Origin: Ridgeia piscesae
Lineage: Eukaryota > Annelida > Polychaeta > Sabellida > Siboglinidae
Direction of reading: 5' to 3'
Assembly: GCA_025642075.2 (NCBI GenBank)
Contig: JAODUO010001691.1
Location: 79,501-143,500 of the forward strand
DNA: 64,000 bases
Shown here: positions 13,701 to 26,900 of the stretch, piece by piece
How the letters are laid out: each line of letters opens with the position of its first letter
Numbering within the stretch: the stretch's first letter is position 1
Translations under genes and position numbers: made by a program
Notes under the pieces: generated by a model
Databases searched by the model: none
Told to the model about the DNA's origin: nothing
What the model saw: only the letters and a program-made list of their open reading frames with translations

Positions 13701-16700
13701 TGAGGTTCTCGTTTTCTCAATTTGTGTTATGTTTCTGCCATTAAGAAACACTTTTAGGATCTGACTGTCAACAACAAAACGTACAATAGAAAGTCTAAAG
13801 CCTCCAAGCATATGGCATCCATTTTAAAAGCTTGATGAACCCTGTTGCTAGGCAACTGGTGAACACACACATTTTTGATATGGCAACAACTCAAAAGTTA
13901 AACAACACTGCTGTGTACATTATGTAACATATTTGAAGATACAAAATTATCATCTTTATAGTGACTTTTTAAAATTGCCATTACTAAGTTATTACAATTA
14001 GAAAAAATTATATCGTTATCAGATACAATCACAAGGGGTCATAATAACTAGAACAAAACAAGATATTACCGTGCGAGGATGTTGAGTTCTCGTGCCGGAA
14101 TAGTCTTCTTCTTTCCCATGCTGGGGGCCGCCATCGCCATGACAACGCCCTTGAGATGTCGCAGGATTGCTGGCACGTGTGGCAATAGCAACGCCGTGCC
14201 ATACGACATGTCTGTGTCAGATGACATGACATTTAGGTGACGCGTCAGTTTGGATTAGTATTTGAAATTACTGATGGACTGGAGGACGGAGATGATCAAC
14301 TTTAATTCCGACGGAGAACTCTAAAAGTTAAACAGTTTGACTTCCATTTCTACAGCAGCTGCAGAAAGTTACACTTCCTTAATGTCAATACAGAATAAGC
14401 TGTAGAGGTTTAGTACATCTGACTTAATATGTCAACCGTAAATGTTTCACAAGGCTGAATGTCCTGCCACTAGCTTGTCAGCTGTGGTGCAGAAACCAGT
14501 TTGTACAATAAGGTATATTTTTGTACTACAAACATGTTAAGTTGCAACATTTCAACGTCACTGACAGATATTTACCAGGCCTGGTTGTAAAGGTAAAAAG
14601 TAAGGTCTTATATATCGCAGTGTCCATTCATCAGGATTGCACAAACTACATTACACTTTATTTCCCGGACAGGCCTGTTCAATCAGACACCATCTCAACT
14701 TCTCTGGGAAGCATCCAGCCACACTGCAATTAATGCATATGAAGGCTGCTCGTACATATATCCACCACTGTCTATAACCAGATACTCATTCATATAGCTG
14801 AGTGAACTGGTGAAAATAAAGTGAAAAATGTGCCCAAGGTTGCACAGGATTCAAACCTGTGTTCTCCTAGTTGAGTCCAAAGCTCTAAACCTGAATCACT
14901 GTGGATATGATTGTATTCCATAGCTATTAAAAAAAAAATATATAAAAAATATGTTTTTAAGCTCTACGCCTGAATCACTGTGGATATGATGGTATTCCAT
15001 AGCTGTTAAAAAATAAATAAAAAATATATATGTTTTTAAGCTCTACGCCTGAATCACTGTGGATATGATGGTATTCCATAGCTATTAAAAATAAATTAAA
15101 AAGTATATATGTTTTTAAGCTATACGCCTGAATCGCTGTGGATATTGGTATTCCAAAGCTATTAAAAAATTAATTAATAAGTATATATGTTTTTAAGCTA
15201 TACGCCTGAATCGCTGTGGATATTGGTATTCCATAGCTATTAAAAAATTAATTAAAAAGTATATATGTTTTTAAGCTCTATGCCTGAACTACTGTGGGTA
15301 TGATGGTATTCCATAGCTATTAAAAAATAAATTAAAAAGTATATATGTTTTTAAGCTCTATCCCTGAACTACTGTGGATATGATGGTATTCCATAGCTGT
15401 TAAAAAAAGTATCTATTTATATAGCTTAACCGTGAACCACTGTGGATATGATGGTATTCCATGGCTATTGCAACTGAACCCTGCCTGTTACGACTGGCCT
15501 ACAGGGTACATCACGCTAAATATGAGACCCTTTTCACGACAATTACTTTGACATAACATACCACGCCCTTGTTTGTCGACGTTGATCATGACCCCGGTGT
15601 CTATGACCTTGTCATCGTCGGTGACCTTGAAGTCACTTGTTACCAGCAAGTTCTCGACAAGTGTCATGATGGCGTCGATGACGCCAGTGCTGACAGATTT
15701 AGCCAGAAGCAACTCAAAGACAAATGGCAGAGGGCTGACCACATCGCTTTCACCCTCAGCTGATTTCATTTTGGCCAGTAGAGGGAGGTACCTGAGGGGG
15801 TCAAAGGTCATGATCACATGTTTAAAGTGTTCAAATGTTTTTAATGAATTTTTTGTGTGGGACAAATGGGTATAACAAGTAACCATGGAAAATACTTATC
15901 TGCTCATGGATTAATCCACTTATACAGGAAGGAAATTGCTATATTCTTTTTCTTAAATTCCCCTAGAGTTAGTTAAAGTTACTGGTATAGGCACTGATGA
16001 TTTTGTAAGTGGTAAGTTACCGTACACCATAAGGAACTTATGTGTGAATAACAAGGAGAACTCTGGCCACCATCTAAGTACATGGCAGAACATGATGTGG
16101 GCAATTATGATGAGATGAGGATGACAATGAATGAGATGATGGTAACTAAATGAGATAGATGAATGAGATGAGGGTAACTAAATGAGAGATGTATGAGATG
16201 ATGGTAACTAAATGAGATAGATGAATGAGATGAGGGTAACTAAATGAGATAGATGAATGAGATGAGGGTAACTAAATGAGATAGATGTATGAGATGATGG
16301 TAACTAAATGAGATAGATGAATGAGATGAGGGTAACTAAATGAGATAGATGAATGAGATGAGGGTAACTAAATGAGATAGATGAATGAGATGATGGTAAC
16401 TAAATGAGATAGATGAGTGACATGAGGGTAACTAAATGAGATAGATGTATGAGATGAGGGTAACTAAATGAGATAGATGAATGAGATGAGGGTAACTAAA
16501 TGAGATAGATGAATGAGATGAGGGTAACTAAATGAGATAGATGAATGAGATGAGGGTAACTAAATGAGATAGATGTATGAGATGAGGGTAACTAAATGAG
16601 ATAGATGTATGAGATGAGGGTAACTAAATGAGATAGATGTATGAGATGAGGGTAACTAAATGAGATAGATGTATGAGATGAGGGTAACTAAATGAGATAG

Positions 16701-19700
16701 ATGTATGAGATGAGGGTAACTAAATGAGATAGATGTATGAGATGATGGTAACTAAATGAGATAGATGTATGAGATGATGGAAACTAAATGAGATAGATGT
16801 ATGAGATGAGGGTAACTAAATGAGATAGATGAATGAGATGAGGGTAACTAAATGAGATAGATGAATGAGATGATGGTAACTAAATGAGATAGATGAATGA
16901 GATGAGGGTAACTAAATGAGATAGATGTATGAGATGATGGTAACTAAATGAGATAGATGTATGAGATAATGGTAACTAAATGAGATAGATGTATGAGATG
17001 AGGGTAACTAAATGAGATAGATGAATGAGATGAGGGTAACTAAATGAGATAGATGAATGAGATGATGGTAACTAAATGAGATAGATGAATGAGATGAGGG
17101 TAACTAAATGAGATAGATTAATGAGATGATGGTAACTAAATGAGATAGATGAATGAGATGAGGGTAACTAAATGAGATAGATGTATGAGATGATGGTAAC
17201 TAAATGAGATAGATGTATGAGATGAGGGTAACTAAATGAGATAGATGAATGAGATGAGGGTAACTAAATGAGATAGATGTATGAGATGAGGGTAACTAAA
17301 TGAGATAGATGAATGAGATGATGGTAACTAAATGAGATAGATGAATGAGATGAGGGTAACTAAATGAGATAGATGTATGAGATGAGGGTAACTAAATGAG
17401 ATAGATGAATGAGATGAGGGTAACTAAATGAGATAGATGTATGAGATGAGGGTAACTAAATGAGATAGATGAATGAGATGATGGTAACTAAATGAGATAG
17501 ATGTATGAGATGAGGGTAACTAAATGAGAGATGTATGAGATGAGGGTAACTAAATGAGATAGATGAATGAGATGAGGGTAACTAAATGAGATAGATGAAT
17601 GAGATGATGGTAACTAAATGAGATAGATGAATGAGATGAGGGTAACTAAATGAGAGATGTATGAGATGAGGGTAACTAAATGAGATAGATGAATGAGATG
17701 AGGGTAACTAAATGAGATAGATGAATGAGATGAGGGTAACTGAATGAGATGAAGATGACTATGAATGTGATGAGAGTGACTATGAATGAGATAGGATGAC
17801 TATGAATGTGATGAGGGTGACTATGAATGAGATAGGATGACTATGAATGTGATGAGGGTGACTATGAATGAGACTAGGATGACTATGAATGTGATGAGAG
17901 TGACTATGAATGAGATAGGATGACTATGAATGTGATGAGGGTGACTATGAATGAGACTAGGATGACTATGAATGTGATGAGGGTGACTATGAATGAGACT
18001 AGGATGACTATGAATGTGATGAGGGTGACTATGAATGAGACTAGGATGACTATGAATGTGATGAGGGTGACTATGAATGAGACTAGGATGACTATGAATG
18101 TGATGAGGGTGACTATGAATGAGACTAGGATGACTATGAATGTGATGAGGGTGACTATGAATGAGACTAGGATGACTATGAATGTTATGAGGGTGACTAT
18201 GAATGAGACTAGGATGACTATGAATGTGATGAGAGTGACTATGAATGAGACTAGGATGACAATGAATGTGATGAGGGTGACTATGAATGAGACTAGGATG
18301 ACTATGAATGTGATGAGGGTGACTATGAATGAGACTAGGATGACTATGAATGTGATGAGGGTGACTATGAATGAGACTAGGATGACTATGAATGTGATGA
18401 GGGTGACTATGAATGAGACTAGGATGACTATGAATGTGATGAGGGTGACTATGAATGAGACTAGGATGACTAGTTGATGAGGGTGACTATGAATGAGACT
18501 AGGATGACTATGAATGTGATGAGGGTGACTATGAATGAGACTAGGATGACTATGAATGTGATGAGGGTGACCATGAATGAGATAGGATGACTATGAATGT
18601 GATGAGGGTGACTATGAATGAGACTAGGATGACTATGAATGTGATGAGGGTGACTATGAATGAGACTAGGATGACTATGAATGTGATGAGGGTGACTATG
18701 AATGAGATAGGATGACTATGAATGTGATGAGGGTGACTATGAATGAGACTAGGATGACTATGAATGTGATGAGGGTGACTATGAATGAGACTAGGATGAC
18801 TATGAATGTGATGAGGGTGACTATGAATGAGATAGGATGACTATGAATGTGATGAGGGTAAAGAAGAGTGGATGATATGAATGTGATGAGGGGTTGAATG
18901 AGATAAAATTTTGAATTGATGAGGGGCAAAGAATGAAAGGAATATGAATGTGATGAGGGTATAGAAAGAACTAGGATATATAATGGATGAGGGTGATAGA
19001 AAAGATGGGTGATAGAAGGAAGGGGGCATGAAGAATAGGAGCTTGAATGTAAGGGTCTTGAAGAGATGGATGACTATGAATGTGATGAACATGAAGAGTA
19101 GGGTGCTATGAATTGATGATATATGAAGAAAGGTATATGAATGGTGAGGGTATTATAATGGATAGGGTACTTGAATGGATGAGGGGACTATGAATGAATA
19201 GGAGCTAGAATGTGATGAGGGGGACATGAATGAGATAGGATGACTATGAATGTGATGAGGGTGACTATGAATGAGACTAGGATGACTATGAATGTGATGA
19301 GGGTGACTATGAATGAGACTAGGATGACTATGAATGTGATGAGGGTGACTATGAATGAGATAGGATGACTATGAATGTGATGAGGGTGACTATGAATGAG
19401 ATAGGATGACTATGAATGTGATGAGGGTGACTATGAATGAGATAGGATGACTATGAATGTGATGAGGGTGACTATGAATAGATAGGTGACTATGAATGGA
19501 TAGGGGACTATGAATTGGGTAGGTGACTATGAATGAGACTAGGATGACTATGAATGTGATGAGGGTGACTATGAATGAGATAGGATGACTATGAATGTGA
19601 TGAGGGTGACTATGAATGAGATAGGATGACTATGAATGTGATGAGGGTGACTATGAATGAGATAGGATGACTATGAATTTATGAGGGTGACTATGAATGA

Positions 19701-22700
19701 GATAGGATGACTATGAATGTGATGAGGGTGACTATGAATGAGAAGGATGACTATGAATGTGATGAGGGTGACTATGAATGAGATAGGATGACTATGAATG
19801 TGATGAGGGTGACTATGAATGAGATAGGATGACTATGAATGTGATGAGGGTGACTATGAATGAGATAGGATGACTATGAATGTGATGAGGGTGACTATGA
19901 ATGAGATAGGATGACTATGATTGATGAGGGTGACTATGAATGAGATAGGATGACTATGAATGTGATGAGGTGACTATGAATGAGATAGGATGACTATGAA
20001 TGTGATGAGGGTGACTATGAATGAGACTAGGATGACTATGAATGTGATGAGGGTGACTATGAATGAGATAGGATGACTATGAATGTGATGAGGGTGACTA
20101 TGAATGAGATAGGATGACTATGAATGTGATGAGGGTGACTATGAATGAGATAGGATGACTATGAATGTGATGAGGGTGACTATGAATGAGATAGGATGAC
20201 TATGATTGATGAGGGTGACTATGAATGAGATAGGATGACTATGAAGTGGGGGGCATAAAGGATAGGATGTATGAATGAGAGACATAAAGGATAGGGTGAT
20301 ATAATTATAGGGGACTATAATAATGGATGACATGAAGTATGAGGGGACTATGAAAAATAGGGTACTATATGGAGAGGGTACTAGAATGGCTGGATGATAT
20401 GAATGTGGAGGGTATATGAATGAGAAATCTATAATTGATGAGGGGGGATATGAATTGGATGACAGTTAGAGGGGACTATGAAAGTAGGGTATATGAAGTG
20501 GGGGTGCATGAATAATGGGTGTTAAGGGTAGGGGGACTATGAATGAGAAGGGTGACTATGAATGTGATGAGGGTGACTATGAATGAACTGGATGACTATG
20601 AATGTGATGAGGGTGACTATGAATGAGACTAGGATGACTATGAATGTGAGAGGTGACTATGAATGAGACTAGGATGACTATGAATGTGATGAGGGTGACT
20701 ATGAATGAGACTAGGATGACTATGAATGTGATGAGGGTGACTATGAATGAGACTAGGATGACTATGAATGTGATGAGGGTGACTATGAATGAGACTAGGA
20801 TGACTATGAATGTGATGAGGGTGACTATGAATGAGATAGGATGACTATGAATGTGATGAGGGTGACTATGAATGAGATAGGATGACTATGAATGTGATGA
20901 GGGGATATGAATGAGACTAGGATGACTATGAATGTGATGAGGGTGACTATGAATGAGACTAGGATGACTATGAATGTGATGAGGGTGACTATGAATGAGA
21001 TAGGATGACTATGAATTTATGAGGGTGACTATGAATGAGATAGGATGACTATGAATGTGATGAGGGTGACCATGAATGAGATAGGTGACTATGAATGTGA
21101 TGAGGGTGACTATGAATGAGATAGGGTGACTATGAATGTGATGAGGGTGACTATGAATGAGATAGGATGACTATGAATGTGATGAGGGTGACTATGAATG
21201 AGATAGGATGACTATGAATGTGATGAGGGTGACTATGAATGAGATAGGATGACTATGAATGTGATGAGGGTGACTATGAATGAGATAGGATGACTATGAA
21301 TGTGATGAGGGTGACTATGAATGAGATAGGATGACTATGAATGTGATGAGGGTGACTATGAATGAGATAGGATGACTATGAATGTGATGAGGGTGACTAT
21401 GAATGAGATAGGATGACTATGAATGTGATGAGGGTGACTATGAATGAGATAGGATGACTATGAATGTGATGAGGGGGTGGGCTAAAGACTTTTTGATGAG
21501 GGTGACTATGAATGAGACTAGGATGACTATGAATGTGATGAGGGTGACTATGACTATGATGAGGGTGACTATGAATGAGACTAGGATGACTATGAATGTG
21601 ATGAGGGTGACTATGACTATGATGAGGGTGACTATGAATGAGACTAGGATGACTATGAATGAGACTAGGATGTCTGAATGAAGTGAGACTCGAGTGGGTT
21701 TGAGCAAAGGAAAATGATGACAAAAGGGGTGGACAGGGGACAGGGGATGTGACAGCGTGGGGACAGGGGATGTGACAGCGTGGGGACAGGGGATGTGACA
21801 GCGTGGGGACAGGGGATGTGACAGCGTGGGAACAGGGGATGTGACAGCGTGGGGACAGAGGATGTGACAGTGTGGGAACAGAGGATGTGACAGCGTGGGA
21901 ACAGAGGATGTGACAGCGTGGGGACAGAGGATGTGACAGTGTAGGGACAGGGGATGTGACAGCGTGGGAACAGGGGATGTGACAGTGTAGGGACAGGGGA
22001 TGTGACAGCATGGGAACAGGGGATGTGACAACGTGGGGACAGGGGATGTGACAGCGTGGGAACAGGGGATGTGACAACGTGGGGACAGGGCATGTGACAG
22101 CGTGGGGACAGGGGATGTGACAGTGTGGGAACAGGGGATGTGACAACGTGGGGACAGAGGATGTGACAGCGTGGGAACAGAGGATGTGACAGCGTGGGAA
22201 CAGAGGATGTGACAGCGTGGGAGAATAAGGAAAACAGTATCAGGGTTGCCCTGGCGCTGAACTTTTGGCAGGAGGAAGAGAAGATGAGTTACCTTGGTTG
22301 TCCACTCCACGTGACAAAGATCTTGAGTAGACTGGTGGGACTGTAGACACCTTCATATGACAACTTTGTCACCTGTAGACAACAGTGTCATTGTCAACCG
22401 AGACCACGCAGAGGACAATTACACAACTACCCTCTGAACAATCACTGCTTAACTACAAGCAACTCACAGTTACCTACGTAGGATCTCAATTGACAGGAAT
22501 AAACGATGGAATGTTACATCACACACTTCAAGCAGTTTTATAAATAGAAATTGTTTGTAAAATATTTTCCTAAACACATAGCTCCTATTACCGCCAGATA
22601 TTTTTACGCTATTAATTTCTCAAGTTATTTTTACAGTTTACCGAAAAACTATACTGACACGAGAATTTCCATCAGACTGACGCAGCGTATTCAAAGAACA

Positions 22701-23677
22701 CAATATGACGACGTCTCTCTTTGACCCCAAGTGACCTCTGACCTGCACTGACCTGTGGCCAGACAAGGGCCGTGAAGATGGCGTCCACCTCGCTGGCTGT
22801 GTATGGATAGGTGAGGAACGACTGGAAGAACTGAAAGAATGGACGAGTTCACTTGGTTACATACACAGTTGTTACATGAGAGTACACGATTAACTGCAGT
22901 GTAACTCAGGAGATTCTCCGAATGTCACTGGAGAGATTGTTGCGAGAACTACCAGTAATTAGATATGGACGTCGGCGTCACGACGAAGCATATTAGAGAA
23001 AATATCGGAATAAAAATGTGACGCATATAAAAACTGACAATAAAGCAACATTTTGAGTTTTATAAATGGTAAATATAAAATTAAAGACAACATAGAAACC
23101 CAAGAACCAATAAATTCCCACAGAACTGACAGCTGTAGATAAGCACGATGACCAAAGGGCTGACATATCTGAAGTGGGCCTAAATTACTTGAACTGGGCT
23201 AATGTTGCTAGTAGCAGGCTAAACGTATAGAAGTATCTATTTGCCTAACTACTGGGTGAATAAAGATTTACTACACAATATTTGAGTGAACAGCCTTGGC
23301 CAAGACAAAATTCCCGTCATTTGGATGTAAGCAGTGATGTTAATTACATCAACAATTAGCCATTAACATTACATTAAATGAAGACCACGGAGTATAAACA
23401 ACATCATGATTATTTCGGTGAAATGCCACCATTATTTTACCTGATTAATGCGAGTCATGAACGCTGCCCGCAATGACTTGAGCGAGTTGACTACTCCCGT
23501 TGCCACCAGGTGTCTCTGCTCGAGCATGCGTGTGCACAGTGCGGCGAGGCACACAAGGATGTGAAGGATATTGGGCAGGTAGACCTCAATGAGACTACCC
23601 AGTTTCTTCAGGACCACTTCAATAGTGCTGACCACACTGGACGCAACACAACAGTTGAGCAACTGACAATATCGAGC

Positions 23678-23740
<63 letters not shown>

Positions 23741-23908
23741 GGCGTGCGTGCGTGCGTGCGTGTGTTGTGCATGTGTTGCGAGTGTGTTGTGAGTGTGAGA
23801 TGCACATATGCGTATGTGTGTGTATGTGTGTGTGTGTGTGTTTGTGTGTGTGTTGTGAGTGTGTGTGTGTTTTGAGTGTGTGTGTGTGTGTTTTGAGTGT
23901 GTGTGTTT

Positions 23909-23981
<73 letters not shown>

Positions 23982-26900
23982 GCATGTGTTGTGAGTGTGT
24001 TCTGAGAGTGAGACGCACATATGTGTATGTGCGTGTGCGTCTGTGTGTTTGTATTTGTGTAATTGTGTGTTGTGCATTTGTTCTGAGTGTGAGACGCACG
24101 TATGCGAATGTGAGTGGATGTGTGTATGTGTGTGTGTCTGTGTGTGTTTGTACATCCATAGTCACATCCTAGATCCACTGCAGTTCAAGTCCCGGGCAAA
24201 CCTGTTAAATCTAACACCACCTAGACTTCTCTGGGAAGCATTCAGCCATACTGCAATTACCACATAAACCATACACACCCAGATATCCACCACTGTCTAT
24301 AGCCAGCTACTCATTCATACAGCCTAGTGAACTGGACCAACACAAAGTGAATGCATTTACACCGAGTCTGAAACTGGAATTTATTGATTGTTCTAATCAC
24401 TGTGCCACTATGCTCAACATCCAAGCCACTTACCCCTGCTGTTTCTTGATGGGAATGATCTGTGACAGATCGACATGATCTGTCAGCTCTTTCACCTTTG
24501 TGTTGACATCATCTGAGGAAGACAACAGCAGATGGTGACAATGTATGAAAAGTAACTGACATCACACTGAGCTCACTCTTGTTTTGTGACAATGTAATTC
24601 AAAGTGACGATGTATGACAACCTGTGACCTGATATTTTGTCAGTGTTGCACTTGAGTTTTGTATTGTGTTACTTGAAAATATGCCAAAGTTGTGCAATGT
24701 GACAATTTTGTACTGTGTCACAAACCAATTTGCTACGTGACGTGGTGTGACGTCGTGTTGTGACATCAGTGTGTGACAACATGGCGCGTGAAAGAAAACG
24801 TGTTGTAACAATGTAGTGCATAATTGAGATGTGACAACATGGTGTGTCAATGTCATGTGACAACATGGCATGACAACATGAAGTGACAATGTATTACAAG
24901 TCAATGTGCTGTGTGTCGTGGTGTGACAACGTGGTGTGTAAAATGTGGTATAAGAACATTCTGTGACAATGTGGTGTGACAACATTGTGTAACAACGTGG
25001 TTTGATGACATGATGTGACAATATGGCGTCGCTATATTATATGACAATGTGGTGTGACAACATTATATGACAATGTAGTTTGATGACATGAAGTGACAAT
25101 ACAATGTGGCTACATTGTATGATAATGTGCTTTGACAACATTATGACAACATTAAATGACAACATGCTGTGACAACACTCACCTGATACGAGGTGTAGGA
25201 AGGGGTGGAAGACAAGGTCGAGGAAGACCTTGACCTCGCCGGGTTGCGACCCCGCCAGGAACCTTAGGATCATGTTCTTGCGCATCTGGACATGTTTGTG
25301 GCCTGCCGTGTCCTTGCCGGACTTCGCTTGCATCTTGCCATACAGCAGTCTGATCGCCAGACACATGGGGGGACACATGGTCTTGGTTAGTTACATTGCA
25401 TTTATATTTGAAATTTACAGACAAAATTTTTTTTTTTCAACTGCACAACTGCATTGTATTATTGTCAACCGAAGAGCATTTAGTTCAATGATACCGTGAT
25501 GGTTGTATTACGTTAAACTGTATAAGACCGAATTCAATTACGCTATAACCATCTAGTGTAAACAACAAATAGATGTACATTTAAGATCAAAAAGTGAGCA
25601 TATCTAGGCAGGTCTGATACCTAAAGTAAAAACTCTAATGTCATATTTAATTAGACACACAACATACAAACATCAAATTAAAAAATAAGATTCTTGAAAT
25701 AAAATACAAGTCAGCAAGACGGACATATGAACCATGTCTACTGACTGTGACACAACATTCATTATCAGAGTACTATCCTGGCTATTAAGTTTAATTATTA
25801 ATGTATTAATTAAAATGTAATATATCCATAACTGTACCCAGACACAATAAATATAGTTATTATTAAACACAGTTATTAAGCAGCATTATGCTAACGCAAT
25901 GCAAAACACTCAATTTATTCCAGTGCTCAATGCATTGTCGACAGAGTTTCAATGCGATCAAGGATGATAAGATGCAAGGAAGCAATCCCACCTCATGAGG
26001 ACTGGGATCAGCCCTGGTCGATGTTCACTGAGGATGATCGAGTTCTCCTCAGCAATGCTAAACATCACCAGCTCATTCTTGAAGCTTTTGTCATCCAAAA
26101 GTCGCTCAAAGTTCTCACTGTAACAAAATATTTCTAATAGACATACGATTCTGAGACATGTCTCCGAATGCAATTATTGCACTGTGCTGGGAGCAGGCAT
26201 TGTTTCATGAGCATAAATAAATTCTGTCACTTTAATATGTCTATAAAATTATGCTGAAACAGAGTGTTTGTCTCGGTAAACATTTGTGGAAAGTTTCTAT
26301 ATTTTGGCAAGTGTAGAGGGTCTATACAATTACAATGAACAGATGAATCATGAATGTCAGGTTTGTTTGTCTGGGAAACCAGAGAGTGACACAGGACAAG
26401 GGTTCAGTGTCCTATAGGGTTTGGATTTTAGGGCTCACATTCCCAAGGGCCTGCAAAATGGAGCAGTCAACTTTTAATATATTCAGCCAATTTCAATTCT
26501 AAACTTGCACGAGTCATTGCGTAAAATAACTACGGAATGATCCCTAGCAATGCTCTATAGAGAAATGAATGGCGTCAATAAATAACTGGTCCCTAACTGG
26601 AGAACACACTTGTCCAACCGACCTGTATGGTGTGAGACACTTGTGACTGTACGTCATGATACAATCAAATGCCACCTTCTGAACTGACCCGTCAGGATGC
26701 TGCAGTAACTGAAATAACAAACAGTGATTGGTCAAATGACTACTAAAATCATCACATTAAATTTATGGTCATGTTAAACAAACTCCTTGTGGCAAAAAAC
26801 CTTCAGAAAAACGTTCATCTGCTTTTGGTGTTGAATACTTTTTTATTTTAATTACAAACACGAAATCTGTACAGTAAAAAATTATGTAATACTTAAACTG

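Noticed and set aside
14832..14912. tRNA gene
   Set aside because: A- and B-box-like motifs exist but acceptor stem pairing is not evident and the same body follows other tRNA-like heads, so SINE is the better call.
17920..18477. [14 protein letters not shown] repeat protein on the plus strand
   Set aside because: A product of the 42-bp array; no homology, no promoter or splice context, and interrupted by length variants.
23608..24165. THTHTHTH / CVCVCVCV ORFs
   Set aside because: Translation of the (GT)n microsatellite on both strands.
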